From Jiangella sp. DSM 45060 (GTDB taxonomy: Bacteria; Actinomycetota; Actinomycetes; Jiangellales; Jiangellaceae): a stretch of DNA of 64,000 nt. The notes below the pieces were generated by a model. The model was not told where the DNA came from. It worked only from the letters and a program-made list of their open reading frames with translations, and made no database searches. The position numbers and the translations under genes were made by a program. Every line of letters begins with the position of its first letter. Positions within the stretch are counted from its first letter, which is position 1. Location of the stretch: assembly GCF_900105175.1 (NCBI RefSeq), contig NZ_LT629771.1, positions 6,034,622-6,098,621 of the forward strand, given 5' to 3'. Below, in pieces: positions 1 to 11,088 of this stretch.

Positions 1-540
1 CCCGGCCCACGTGGTGACGACGCCGTCGGCCAGCTCGCCGGCCACCCGCAGCATCACCGGGCCGAGCGCGGACAGCAGCAGCGGCGGCGCCGCGACCCCG
101 GCACCGGCCAGCTGCCCGTTCACCGTCACCGTCACGCCGGCGTGGGCGACCGGCTCGCCGCGCAGCAGCGGCCGCAGCGCGGTCAGGTACTCGCGGGTGT
201 GCCGGGCCGGACGGTCGTACGGCACGCCGTACTGCCCCTCGACGATCGGCGCGTGGCTCGGACCGACGCCGAGCCGCAGCCGGCCGCCGGTCGCCGCCTG
301 CGTCGTCAGCGCCTGGGCGGCCAGGGACAGCGGGTGCCGCGGATGGGTCCGGACGACGGCCGTGCCCAGCTGCACCTCCGGCACCGCCGCGCCGACCGCC
401 GTCAGCAGCGTCAGGGGGTCCCAGCCGGACCGCTCGCTCAGCCACACGGTCTCGTACCCGGCCGCGGCGGCCGCCCGGGCCCGCTCGGCCACCGTCGCGA
501 CGCTCACGCCGTCGTCGTCGATCCACGCTCCGGTTCGCAT
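1..540 (-). CDS. LLM-class F420-dependent oxidoreductase (3' part cut off)
   Basis: The frame reads from an ATG at 540 to the window edge without a stop, giving about 180 residues. It begins MRTGAWIDDDGVSVATVAERARAA and continues with GYETVWLSER, a LGTAV strand and a GGRLRLGVGPSH segment. These are landmarks of the luciferase-like (beta/alpha)8 barrel that binds F420 or FMN. The usual length is about 300 residues, so the C-terminal third is missing only because the window starts here. It is divergent from the LysR regulator at 632 with 91 bp between them. Substrate cannot be told. Confidence 0.8.
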   Translation of the reverse strand, partial: MRTGAWIDDDGVSVATVAERARAAAAAGYETVWLSERSGWDPLTLLTAVGAAVPEVQLGTAVVRTHPRHPLSLAAQALTTQAATGGRLRLGVGPSHAPIVEGQYGVPYDRPARHTREYLTALRPLLRGEPVAHAGVTVTVNGQLAGAGVAAPPLLLSALGPVMLRVAGELADGVVTTWAG

Positions 541-595
541 GGATCCAGTCAAGCCGGCGGAACAGCCCGGACCAACGGCCAGTTGTGCTGTGCAG

Positions 596-614
596 CGATC
601 ACGTCTGGTGATCG
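596..614. promoter_or_regulatory. Candidate LysR box between divergent genes
   Basis: A perfect inverted repeat CGATCAC-GTCTG-GTGATCG lies 18 bp before the LysR start. It contains the T-N11-A pattern (T599, A611) typical of LysR operators. Its place between the LysR gene and the divergent oxidoreductase suggests autoregulation and control of the oxidoreductase; this is inferred from position and symmetry. Confidence 0.5.
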
Positions 615-631
615 GCGCCGGGAGGTCGAGC

Positions 632-1513
632 GTGGAGTTGCGCCAGCTCAGGTACTTCGTCGCGGTCGCCGAGGAGCTGCACTTCGGCCGCGCCGCCGAG
701 CGGCTGCACATCGTCCAGCCCGCGGTCAGCCAGCAGATCGGCCGGCTGGAGCGGGAGTTCGGCGTGCGGCTGTTCGACCGCTCGTCGCGCCACGTGCGGC
801 TGACCGACGACGGCCGCCGGCTGCTGGAGCGGGCCCGCCGGGTGCTGGCCGCGGCCGCCGACACCGCGACGCTCGCGGCCGAGCTGGCCGGGCGCTCCGG
901 CGTGCTGCGCCTCGGCGCCGGCGCCGGGCTGGAGCGACGGGTCGAGCGCGGGCTGACGACGCTGCGGGCGGACCGCCCGGACCTCGCGGTGACGTTCGCC
1001 GACGGCCCGGTGAGCACCCACCTCGACGCGCTGCGCCGCGGCGACCTGCACGCCGTCCTCGTCCGCGGCGCCGTCGAGAGCGACGACGACCTGGTCGCCA
1101 CGCAGGCGTGGTCCGACGAGGTCGTGGCCGCGCTCCCGGCCGGGCATCCGCGCGCCGGCGCCGACACTGTCCGCGTCGCCGACCTCGCCGCTCACCCGGC
1201 CCGGCTGCCCGCGCCGCAGTGCGACGGGCCGTTCCACCGGCTGCTGGCCGGCGCCGGGGTGCGGCCGCTGCCCGACCGCCCGGCGGGCACCGTCGAACGG
1301 ACCCTGTTGGAGCTGGCCGGCAGCAGCGACCAGTGGGCTCCGGTCCCGGCCGGCGGGCCGCCGCCGCCCGCCGGCGTGCGCACCGTCCGGTTCGATCCGC
1401 CGCTGCCGCTGCCGGGCGTCGTCGTGACGTCGGCGCGGACGCCCGCGGACTGCCGGGCCGGGCTGGTGGCGGCCTTCGGCGGACCCGACATCATCGACTA
1501 CGGTGGACGCTGA
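632..1513 (+). CDS. LysR-family transcriptional regulator
   Basis: About 293 residues. The N-terminus (MELRQLRYFVAVAEELHF, then AAERLHIVQPAVSQQIGRLE) is a classic LysR winged helix-turn-helix, followed by a type-2 periplasmic-binding-like effector domain. The GTG at 632 was chosen because the HTH starts there and GGGAGG lies just upstream; the frame is open far upstream but without family similarity. The effector half is short of conserved features, so the ligand is unknown. Its stop overlaps the next start (ATGA), so it is probably co-translated with the phosphatase. Confidence 0.9.
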   Translation: MELRQLRYFVAVAEELHFGRAAERLHIVQPAVSQQIGRLEREFGVRLFDRSSRHVRLTDDGRRLLERARRVLAAAADTATLAAELAGRSGVLRLGAGAGLERRVERGLTTLRADRPDLAVTFADGPVSTHLDALRRGDLHAVLVRGAVESDDDLVATQAWSDEVVAALPAGHPRAGADTVRVADLAAHPARLPAPQCDGPFHRLLAGAGVRPLPDRPAGTVERTLLELAGSSDQWAPVPAGGPPPPAGVRTVRFDPPLPLPGVVVTSARTPADCRAGLVAAFGGPDIIDYGGR

Positions 1514-2289
1514 TGAGCGAACGATGGATCGACCTCGTCGGCGCGGTCAACGTCCGCGACCTCGGCGGGCTGCCCACCACCGACGGCGGCGCCACCCGGT
1601 TCGGCCAGGTGCTGCGCTCCGACAACCTGCAGGACCTCATCGGCGACGACATCGACCGGCTCACCGGCGAGCACCGTCTGCGCGACGTCGTCGACCTGCG
1701 CACGACGTACGAGGTGACGTCCGAGGGCCCCGGCCCGCTGACCCGCGTCCCCGACGTCACCATCCACCACCTGTCGCTCTACCCCGAGGTCGGCACCGCC
1801 ACCGATGTCGAGGCCGACAGCGTGCTGCCGTGGACCGGCCGCGACGACGAAGAGGCCATCTGGGTGAACGCGGGCGTCTACTACACCAACTACCTGCGGC
1901 ACCGGCCCGGCAACGTCGTGGCGGCGCTGCGCACCATGACGACCTCCGGCGGCTCCACGCTGGTGCACTGCGCGGCCGGCAAGGACCGCACCGGCGTCGT
2001 GTGCGCGCTGGCGCTGTCCGTCGTCGGCGTCGACCGCCAGGCCGTCGTCGACGACTACGTCCAGACCGGCGAGCGGGTCGACGCCATCATGAGCCGGCTC
2101 AAGGCCACGGCCACCTACGCCGCCGACCTCGAGGGGCGCCCCAACGACGCCAACCTGCCGCGCGCGGAGTCGATGCACACGTTCCTCGACTTCATCGACA
2201 CCGAGTTCGGCAGTCCGGCCGGCTGGCTGGCGCGGCACGGCTGGACCGACGCCGAGACCGCCGCGCTGCGCGCCCGGCTGGTCGGCTGA
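1513..2289 (+). CDS. Tyrosine/serine protein phosphatase (DSP-like)
   Basis: 258 residues. The start NVRDLGGLPTTDGG and the P-loop HCAAGKDRTG (C153, R159) are the hallmarks of the bacterial MptpB-type protein tyrosine phosphatase family: Cys forms the phospho-thiol intermediate, Arg binds phosphate, and K157/D158 inside the loop are typical of this lipid/protein phosphatase group. No signal peptide is seen, so it is probably cytoplasmic. It overlaps the LysR gene by ATGA. The substrate may be a phosphoprotein or phosphoinositide. Confidence 0.86.
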   Translation: MSERWIDLVGAVNVRDLGGLPTTDGGATRFGQVLRSDNLQDLIGDDIDRLTGEHRLRDVVDLRTTYEVTSEGPGPLTRVPDVTIHHLSLYPEVGTATDVEADSVLPWTGRDDEEAIWVNAGVYYTNYLRHRPGNVVAALRTMTTSGGSTLVHCAAGKDRTGVVCALALSVVGVDRQAVVDDYVQTGERVDAIMSRLKATATYAADLEGRPNDANLPRAESMHTFLDFIDTEFGSPAGWLARHGWTDAETAALRARLVG

Positions 2290-2297
2290 CGCGCACC

Positions 2298-2888
2298 TCA
2301 GCGCGCCAGCGCCGCCTCCAGCCGCGCCCGCACGTCCGGCCACTCGTCGCGCAGGATCGAGTAGTAGACGGTGTCGCGCCAGCTGCCGTCGGCGCGGCGC
2401 ATGTGGTGACGCAGCACGCCCTCGCGCAGCGCGCCGAGCCGCTCGATCGCCCGCTGCGACCGGACGTTGAGGTGGTCGGTCTTGAGCGCCACCCGCTCGA
2501 GCGTCAGCGTCTCGAACGCGTGCCCGATGACCAGCAGCTTCGTCGCGGTGTTGACCTCAGTGCGCCACCACGGCGGCCCGATCCAGGTGGCGCCCACCTC
2601 GACCCGCAGGTTCGCGGCGTCGACGTCGAGGTAGGACGTCGTGCCGACGACGCGGCCGTCGGCGCGGCGTCTGATCACCCACGGCACGGCGTCGCCGCGC
2701 GCGGCCGCCGCCAGCGCGCGGTCGAGCGCTCCGGCCAGCCCGTCCGTCCGCGGATGCCAGGCGGACACCCAGCGGAACAGCTCGTCCGGCTCGGACACGG
2801 CGGCCTCGAGGTCACCGAGGTGCACCGACGACAGCGGCTCCAGCTCGATCCAGGCGTTGGACAGCGGGACGGCGGCGATGATGGTCAC
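2298..2888 (-). CDS. GNAT N-acetyltransferase, RimJ/RimL type
   Basis: 196 residues, GTG start. The strands IELEPLSSVHLGDLEAAV and VVGTTSYLDVDAANLRVEVGATWIGPPWWRTEVNT, with ERVALKTDHLNVRSQRAIERLGALREGVLRHH, match the RimJ/RimL subfamily that moves acetyl from acetyl-CoA to a protein N-terminus or small amine. The NxxSxxAIERLGF-like motif is the acetyl-CoA/terminal motif. It is tail to tail with the phosphatase gene and divergent from a second, unrelated GNAT gene. Confidence 0.85.
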   Translation of the reverse strand: MTIIAAVPLSNAWIELEPLSSVHLGDLEAAVSEPDELFRWVSAWHPRTDGLAGALDRALAAAARGDAVPWVIRRRADGRVVGTTSYLDVDAANLRVEVGATWIGPPWWRTEVNTATKLLVIGHAFETLTLERVALKTDHLNVRSQRAIERLGALREGVLRHHMRRADGSWRDTVYYSILRDEWPDVRARLEAALAR

Positions 2889-2938
2889 GCGCCCATCTTC
2901 GCCTACCGTCGAGGATCGACTGGAGAAGGGACCACCGC

Positions 2939-3532
2939 GTGATCATCCGGCCGTACGAGCCCGCCGACACCGACGCGCTCTACGACATCTGCTTGCGCAC
3001 CGGCGACAACGGCGGCGACGCCACCGGCCAGTTCGCCGACCCCCGGCTGCTCGGCGAGCACTTCGTCGGGCCGTACCTGCGCTACGAGCCGGAACTGGCC
3101 TTCGTCATCGACGACGGCGCACCGGCCGGCTACGTGCTGGGCGTGCGCGACACCCCGGCGTTCGAGCGTGTCTGCGAGCGGGAGTGGTGGCCGCCGCTAC
3201 GGGAGAAGTACCCGCCCGGCTCGTTCCCGGCCGGCACCCGCGACGCCGCCTACGTCCAGCGGCTGTACGAGTCGCACACGGCCGACCCCGCGATCGTCGC
3301 GGAGTACCCGGCTCACCTGCACATCGACCTGCTGCCCCGGGCGCAGGGCCAGGGCATGGGACGGGCGCTGATGGAACGGCTGCTGGCGGCGCTGCACGCG
3401 GCCGGCGCGCCCGCCGTCCACCTCGGCGTCGGCGCGGGCAACACCCGCGCCATCGCGTTCTACGAGCGCATGGGCTTCCAGACGCTGTACCAGTCGCCGA
3501 ACGGCCGCACGATGGGCCGTCCGACGACCTGA
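2939..3532 (+). CDS. GNAT N-acetyltransferase
   Basis: 197 residues. Begins MIIRPYEPADTDALYDICLRTG; the acetyl-CoA loop lies in HLHIDLLPRAQGQGMGRALM (R/QGxGxG/A, residues about 121-140), followed by LGVGAGNTRAIAFYERMGF. This resembles the acetyltransferase domain found near bacterial O-GlcNAcase-like enzymes, but the substrate is not shown. The GTG start at 2939 has GGAGAAGGGA about 7 bases upstream. 50 bp separates it from the divergent GNAT. Confidence 0.85.
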   Translation: MIIRPYEPADTDALYDICLRTGDNGGDATGQFADPRLLGEHFVGPYLRYEPELAFVIDDGAPAGYVLGVRDTPAFERVCEREWWPPLREKYPPGSFPAGTRDAAYVQRLYESHTADPAIVAEYPAHLHIDLLPRAQGQGMGRALMERLLAALHAAGAPAVHLGVGAGNTRAIAFYERMGFQTLYQSPNGRTMGRPTT

Positions 3533-3542
3533 CCTGGGCGCG

Positions 3543-6326
<2,784 letters not shown>

Positions 6327-6413
6327 AGACGCTCCGTTCCGGTCGGGCGGCAGTACCCAGCCGCCCGGGCTCAGCCCCACGTCTACGGGGGGCACGCATG
6401 TCAGGCCCAGTAT

Positions 6414-7691
6414 TCACCGTAACCCGGTGGTAACGCGAAACCCGTCCGCGGGCGTCCCCCAGAACGCGCAGATCGGGATCGCCCAGATGCGCTCGTCGAG
6501 CTCGAACGGGAGCGGTCCGGTGTGGAGGACGACGCCTCGGACGAACGACTCACCGAGTTGCTCGCGCAACCACGCCAGGTGCCGGGCGTCTCGTGACGTC
6601 GGCGCGGAGGTCGCCTTGACCTCGATGCCGATGATGCGCCCGTTCCCGAGGTCGACGACCAGATCGGCCTCCCGCCGCCCGCCCTCGGCCCGCAGGTGGT
6701 GCAGTCGCGGCTTTCCCGCGACGGTCACCAGCTCCGGCCTGAGCTGGGCCGCCACGAACGTGTCCAACGTCCGGCCGAGCAGATCCGCGTCGCTGAGGAC
6801 GGCCGAGGCGTCGAATCGACCGGCGGCCGCGGCGAGACCGGCGTCGAGCAGATAGCGCTTCGGCCGCTTCAGCAGCCGGCTCAGACGGTTCGACAGCCAG
6901 GGCCGGACCGGCTCGTAGACGAACAGACTCTGCAGGAGATCGTCGTAGGCCCGCGCGGTCTCCTTGTTGATACCCGCGGCCTCGAACAGGGTGGTGTCGG
7001 CCGGCAGCCCGGCCGTGGACAACGCCAGCACCTCGAGGTACTGCCGCAGCAGCGCCGGCCTGCGGTCGGCGATCTGCTTCGCATCGCGGGTGACGAGCTG
7101 GTCGACGTAGCCGTCGTACCACTCACGGTGCAGCCGCTCGGGCAGCCGGAACACCGGCTCCGGGAAGCCGCCCTGCAGCGCCAGGTCCACGTACTCGTCG
7201 AGGTCGGCCGCGCCGGCCGGGACCCGAACCTCGTCGAGGCTCCCGGCGACGACGGCGGCCAGCAGCCCGGCGCCGTCAGCGGTTCCGTCGATCTCCCGGC
7301 GAGCCATGGGATACATCGCCAGCCGCATCACGCGCCCCGTCCCCGGCCACGTGGTCGCGGCGAGATCGGCGTCGACGCTGCCGGTCAGGAGGAACCGGCC
7401 GGGCCGGGGATCGGCGTCGACTGCGCGCTTCACGGCGCCGAGGACGGCCGGCACCTCCTGCCACTCGTCGATGAGCAGCGGCTCGTCCATGCGCCGCAGC
7501 GCGGCGTCGGGGTCGGCTTGGACCACCTGAGCTACGGCCGGTGTGTCGAGCCGCAGCACGCTCGCCGCGAGCCGCATGGCCGAGGTCGTCTTGCCCGAGG
7601 CGCGTGGACCGTTGACCAGCAGCGCGGGGAAGTTCGCGAGGCGATCGGCCAGGATGGCGTCGGACGCTCGCGGCAGGTAGATACCCTCCAC
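6414..7691 (-). CDS. AAA_14/DUF4143 ATPase
   Basis: About 425 residues from a GTG at 7691. An N-terminal P-loop (LLVNGPRASGKTTSAMRLA, residues about 23-41), a Walker B-like PLLIDEWQEVP and a sensor FLLTGSVDAD are followed by the DUF4143 C-terminal domain ending in a PD-(D/E)xK-like core (READLVVDLGNGRIIGIEVKAT). The family is widespread and horizontally mobile, with function unknown. An upstream extension of 44 codons is open, but a 23-bp (not multiple of 3) iterated element lies in it, arguing for the GTG start. There is no clear ribosome site, but a TACTCT box lies 6 nt before the GTG, so a leaderless mRNA is possible. Confidence 0.85.
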   Translation of the reverse strand: MEGIYLPRASDAILADRLANFPALLVNGPRASGKTTSAMRLAASVLRLDTPAVAQVVQADPDAALRRMDEPLLIDEWQEVPAVLGAVKRAVDADPRPGRFLLTGSVDADLAATTWPGTGRVMRLAMYPMARREIDGTADGAGLLAAVVAGSLDEVRVPAGAADLDEYVDLALQGGFPEPVFRLPERLHREWYDGYVDQLVTRDAKQIADRRPALLRQYLEVLALSTAGLPADTTLFEAAGINKETARAYDDLLQSLFVYEPVRPWLSNRLSRLLKRPKRYLLDAGLAAAAGRFDASAVLSDADLLGRTLDTFVAAQLRPELVTVAGKPRLHHLRAEGGRREADLVVDLGNGRIIGIEVKATSAPTSRDARHLAWLREQLGESFVRGVVLHTGPLPFELDERIWAIPICAFWGTPADGFRVTTGLR

Positions 7692-7702
7692 CGACTCAGA
7701 GT

Positions 7703-7794
7703 AGCCGTTTTTCGCAGTCGACAATGGCCGATTTACGCACGCGTTTCTGGCCGTTTCACGCACCGATGAGCAGTCGTTCTTCGCGCCTGGCCGG
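7703..7794. repeat. Four 23-bp iterons upstream of the DUF4143 gene
   Basis: Related 15-mers begin at 7703, 7726, 7749 and 7772, a constant 23-bp step: AGCCGTTTTTCGCAG, GGCCGATTTACGCAC, GGCCGTTTCACGCAC, AGTCGTTCTTCGCGC. Seven of 15 columns are invariant, including G2, C4, G5, T7 and the CGC at 11-13. The region is clearly more AT-rich than its surroundings and begins 12 bp before the ATPase start. The regular phasing suggests binding sites for a multimeric protein. Confidence 0.65.
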
Positions 7795-7885
7795 CGGCAG
7801 CGGTGCCACAGGCGCTGCGACACGGGGCGGGACCTGCGGATATGCTGAGGGTCGCTTTACCCACGAGCTCAGCAGAGGAGACGCC

Positions 7886-8152
7886 GTGCCTGAGCGCACC
7901 GCAGTCGTCGCAAGCAAGGCCGGTCTGCATGCCCGGCCCGCCGCGGTCTTCGTCAAGGCCGCCGCGGAACAGCCCACCAAGGTGTCGATCCGCAAACCCG
8001 ACGGAGACCCGGTCGACGCGTCCAGCATCCTGTCGATCATGACGCTCGGTGTCGAGCAGGGCGACCAGGTGATCCTGTCCGCCGAGGGCGAGAAGGCCGA
8101 CGACGCCCTCGACGCCCTCGTCGCACTGCTGGAACGCGACCTCGACGAGTAG
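7886..8152 (+). CDS. ptsH: Phosphocarrier protein HPr
   Basis: 88 residues, standard length. The sequence KAGLHARPAA places the phospho-accepting His at residue 15 with Arg17 beside it. The second segment DASSILSIMTLGV corresponds to the regulatory serine region. HPr passes phosphate from enzyme I (ptsI, 42.1 kb) to EIIA (48.5 kb). GTG 7886 has AGAGGAG five bases upstream. A weak TATGCT -10 box lies at 7841-7846. The gene stands alone and is closed by a strong terminator. Confidence 0.96.
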   Translation: MPERTAVVASKAGLHARPAAVFVKAAAEQPTKVSIRKPDGDPVDASSILSIMTLGVEQGDQVILSAEGEKADDALDALVALLERDLDE

Positions 8153-8167
8153 ACCGCACGCTCGCGC

Positions 8168-8200
8168 GACGCTGCAGGTGGCCCGTCCACCTGCAGCGTC
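8168..8200 (+). terminator. Rho-independent-type terminator after ptsH
   Basis: A perfect 14-bp inverted repeat (8168-8181 with 8187-8200), loop CCCGT, lies 15 bases after the ptsH stop and is followed by GTCGTTTA. Confidence 0.87.
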
Positions 8201-8228
8201 GTCGTTTATGGGTGGGGTTCGGCGGCGC

Positions 8229-8264
8229 TTGTGGTCCCGGACATTACTCGGTTATCCTACAAAT
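8229..8264 (+). promoter_or_regulatory. Promoter and possible operator of the FCD regulator
   Basis: TTGTGG at 8229-8234 and TATCCT at 8253-8258 with an 18-bp spacer make a SigA-like promoter. The segment TTATCCTACAA (8252-8262) resembles operators described for FCD-type GntR proteins (TTGTAGGATAA on the other strand), so autoregulation is possible. Position fits the start at 8291. Confidence 0.4.
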
Positions 8265-8290
8265 CAACGCCATGCCGGGAGGAGTTTCAC

Positions 8291-9013
8291 GTGGCCCAGG
8301 GGGACCAACTCACGCGACTGACGGCGCTGCCGCGGCCGCCGAGCCTGCACGAGTCCGTGCAGGCGGCGCTGCGCGACTACATCCTCACCAACGGACTACG
8401 CGCCGGCGACGGCCTACCGGCCGAGGGCGCGCTGGCCCAGCAGCTCGGGGTCAGCCGCAACTCCGTACGCGAGGCGGTCAAGGGGCTGGTGTCCCTCGGC
8501 ATCCTCGAGACCCGGCGCGGCAGCGGCGTGTTCGTCAAGGACTTCTCGCTGTCCCTGCTCATCGACAACCTCCCGTTCAACCTGCTGTTCGATTTCAGCG
8601 AGCTGGCCGACCTGCTCGAGGTGCGCCGCGCCGTCGAGAACGACCTCATCGAACGGGCCGTGCGCCGCATGACCGACCGCACCCGGTCCGAGCTCGAGCA
8701 GATCCTCAGCGAGATGAAGGAGAAGTCCGACCGCGGCGCCGACGTCCTCGACGAGGACCGCCGGTTCCACCGCACCCTCTTCACCGACGCCGGCAACGCC
8801 GTCGCGCTCAAACTGCTCGACGCGTTCTGGCTGACGATGAGCCGGGCGGTGGCGCAGCGCGCCGAGATCGCCGACGACCGGCCGTCCGACACCTACCGCC
8901 AGCACGACGCCATCTACCGGGCCGTGCTCGACGGCGACGTCGCGGCCGTCCACGACGCCCTGTCCGACCACTACTCGCCGATCCTGACCCGGCTCGACCG
9001 CACCAAGTCGTAG
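8291..9013 (+). CDS. GntR-family regulator, FadR/FCD subfamily
   Basis: 240 residues. The N-terminal winged HTH (SLHESVQAALRDYILTNGLRAGDGLPAEGALAQQLGVSRNSVREAVKGLVSLGILETRRGSGVFV) is followed by an all-helical FCD ligand domain with the metal-site pattern LEVRRAVENDLIERA and DEDRRFHRTLF...YRQHDAIYRAVLDGD. Such proteins sense organic acids or sugar acids. GTG 8291 has GGGAGGAG six bases upstream; the 20 codons before it were left out. The neighbouring secreted beta-helix protein may be a target, but no operator was seen there. Confidence 0.9.
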   Translation: MAQGDQLTRLTALPRPPSLHESVQAALRDYILTNGLRAGDGLPAEGALAQQLGVSRNSVREAVKGLVSLGILETRRGSGVFVKDFSLSLLIDNLPFNLLFDFSELADLLEVRRAVENDLIERAVRRMTDRTRSELEQILSEMKEKSDRGADVLDEDRRFHRTLFTDAGNAVALKLLDAFWLTMSRAVAQRAEIADDRPSDTYRQHDAIYRAVLDGDVAAVHDALSDHYSPILTRLDRTKS

Positions 9014-9094
9014 TTCTCCCGTCTCGTGGGTGTGGACCGTCCGGTCCGCGCCCGGCTTCGCGCTGCCCTCTTCCGTCGCCTCCGAGGAGTTGCC

Positions 9095-10903
9095 ATGACC
9101 GTGTCGCCGTTGACCCGACGTTCGTTGCTGGGAGCCGCCGGAGCGGGAGCCGTGGGGGTGGCCGCCGCGGGGCCGGTTGCTGCCGCTGACCCGTCCGGCG
9201 CCGAGGCGGAGACGGTGTCGTCGCGCGCGGCGGCGGAGCAGCGGATCGTCAACGGCCGGGTGCGGGCGCTGCGCACCTGCGGGTACGCCGAGGCCGGTGA
9301 CGGAGGTGGCGCGCTGTACCGCCGGCTCGACGCGGCGCCGGCCGAGCCGGACCGCTGGCACCTGTGCACCCGCGACGGCGCCTGGTGGGAGCTGGCCGAG
9401 GACGTCGTGTCCGTCCGTGCGCTCGGCGCCGTCGGCGACTACGACGTCGCGACCGGCGCCGGGACCGACGACACGCTCGCGCTTCAGGCGGCCGCCCGGC
9501 GGGGTGGGACGGTGTACGTGCCGGGGGTGGACGGCGCCTACCTGACGACGGACTCGATCAGCCTGCTGGCCGACGGCACGCACTGGTTCGGCGACGGGCT
9601 GCGGTCGCGGATCACGCTGGTGTCCGGTGCGGGCGGCGCCGGCGAGCTGCTGGGCATCCATGGCGCCGCGCCGTCGACGCCGTCCGGGCCGCCGCAGCGC
9701 TACGTGCAGGGCGTGCGGGTCAGCGGGCTGCACCTCGACACCAGCAACGGGTCGAACGACAACGGCCTCGGCGGCTCGTTCTGCCGCGACGTGCAGGTCG
9801 ACAACCTCTACTTCTCCCGTATCGGGCGCAAGGCGCTGACGTTCCAGTACCACTGCTCGAACATCCGCTGCCGCGATGTGACGGTGTTCGAGGCGGCCAC
9901 CGAGCCGCGGTCCACGTTCGCCGTCATCAGCATCGAGGGCCAGACCGCCGGCGTCGACCTCTCCTACTACCCCGGCGGCACCACCAGCACCGAGGATCTC
10001 GGCGGCGCGGACGTCCACGACATCGCGTTCAGCGACATCACCTGCCTCTCGACCGGCTACAACTACGTCGTCGTCTCCAACGCGCACCGGATCCGGTTCG
10101 ACGGCCTCGCGCTGGGCGACACCGCCGGTGCCGGGTCGTTCGTGATCTTCACCCGGAAGGTCTGGGACAGCCACGTCCGCGGTGTGCGCGGCGGCGACAC
10201 GGCGCGGCGGTTCCTGGAGATCGGCGAGCTGGCCGACTCGTGCACGTTCTCGGACCTGCGCTTCGGGTCGACGACGGGGACGGGGGTTGACGGCCGGGCC
10301 GTGCGGATCGGTGGCACCCGGATCCGGCTCGCCGACGTGGCGTTCCGGCACGGCAACGCGGGCGCGCTCGAGGCCGTGCTGGTGGCCGGCGCCGACGCGA
10401 CGATCACCGGCCTGCACGTCGCCGAGTGCGCGTCGCAGTACGTGCTCAACGCGCCGCCGGCGGGCGTCCGGCTGAAGCTCACCGATTCCACGTTCGTGTC
10501 CGCGGCCGGGGCGGCGTTCCGGATCAAGGGCTCGCGGGCGCACGTCGCGGGGAACCACTTCCGTACCCCGGCCGGGCCGTTCGCCGGGCGGTTCGAGGGC
10601 CCGGGCAACGTCTTCACCGGCAACCACGTGGCGGGGGCGGCGCCCGGCCGGCTGGTCGTCACGGCCGAGGCTTCCGCCGTCGCGACGCTGAACACGTTCG
10701 AGTCCGGCGCGACCATCACGTTCGACGGCGGCAGCCTCTACGCGAGCGCGGCGTTCGGCAACACCGGGCTCGCCGCGGGTGGGGCGAATCTGGTCCCGCT
10801 CGCCGGCGGCGCCCTGCACGCCGACGGGGCCGGGGTGCTGCGCATCAAGGACTCCCGCTTCACGTCCGACACCGACGGCGCGGTGGTGGGCGCCCAGACG
10901 TAG
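9095..10903 (+). CDS. Secreted right-handed beta-helix protein (pectate-lyase/glycosidase-like fold)
   Basis: 602 residues. A TAT signal (TRRSLLGAAGAGAVGVAAAGPVAAA) is followed by a short domain rich in aromatics (CGYAEAGDGGGALYRR) and FGDGLRSRITL, VSGLHLDTSNGSNDNGLG, VSNAHRIRFDGLALG, typical short turns of a parallel beta-helix such as those in pectate lyase 3, GH28/GH55 or phage tailspike proteins. ATG 9095 has GAGGAG upstream. No active-site set could be recognised, so it may be a lyase, a hydrolase or a binding protein for a polysaccharide. Confidence 0.8.
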   Translation: MTVSPLTRRSLLGAAGAGAVGVAAAGPVAAADPSGAEAETVSSRAAAEQRIVNGRVRALRTCGYAEAGDGGGALYRRLDAAPAEPDRWHLCTRDGAWWELAEDVVSVRALGAVGDYDVATGAGTDDTLALQAAARRGGTVYVPGVDGAYLTTDSISLLADGTHWFGDGLRSRITLVSGAGGAGELLGIHGAAPSTPSGPPQRYVQGVRVSGLHLDTSNGSNDNGLGGSFCRDVQVDNLYFSRIGRKALTFQYHCSNIRCRDVTVFEAATEPRSTFAVISIEGQTAGVDLSYYPGGTTSTEDLGGADVHDIAFSDITCLSTGYNYVVVSNAHRIRFDGLALGDTAGAGSFVIFTRKVWDSHVRGVRGGDTARRFLEIGELADSCTFSDLRFGSTTGTGVDGRAVRIGGTRIRLADVAFRHGNAGALEAVLVAGADATITGLHVAECASQYVLNAPPAGVRLKLTDSTFVSAAGAAFRIKGSRAHVAGNHFRTPAGPFAGRFEGPGNVFTGNHVAGAAPGRLVVTAEASAVATLNTFESGATITFDGGSLYASAAFGNTGLAAGGANLVPLAGGALHADGAGVLRIKDSRFTSDTDGAVVGAQT

Positions 10904-10930
10904 ACGCCCAACCCCTCGCCGTCGGGCTCG

Positions 10931-11016
10931 GCGCGCGGGCCGCGGGTAGCGCGCGGGCCTGGGGCAGCACGCGGGCCCGGGGCGGCGCGCGGGCCCGGGG
11001 CGGCGCGCGGCTCCGG
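10931..11016. repeat. 18-bp tandem repeat, nearly five units
   Basis: Units start at 10931, 10949, 10967, 10985 and 11003 (last one partial). The consensus is GCGCGCGGGCCCGGGGCG with a few substitutions. It lies between convergent genes and 20 bp before a copy of the 40-bp palindromic repeat. Confidence 0.78.
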
Positions 11017-11036
11017 AGTGTCGGCCGCGCCGAGTC

Positions 11037-11083
11037 TGTCGGTGCCCGCCCGTAGGGTGGGCACCCTCCCTCGAGGGGCGGGT
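11037..11083 (+). repeat. 40-bp palindromic dispersed repeat, copy 1
   Basis: The core runs from 11044 (GCCCGCCCGTAGGGTGGG) to 11083 (ending GGGGCGGGT), preceded by TGTCGGT. It folds two ways: an inner hairpin GGTGCCCGCCC-GTA-GGGTGGGCACC (11041-11065) and an outer pairing of GCCCGCCC with GGGCGGGT. It lies between the convergent beta-helix and MFS genes and could serve as a two-way terminator. Copies 2 and 3 are at 23643 and 50109 in the same orientation. Confidence 0.72.
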
Positions 11084-11088
11084 CATAC

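Noticed and set aside
6414..7691. DUF4143 ATPase considered as half of a toxin-antitoxin pair
   Set aside because: No small partner gene lies on either side; the neighbours are fba and ptsH.
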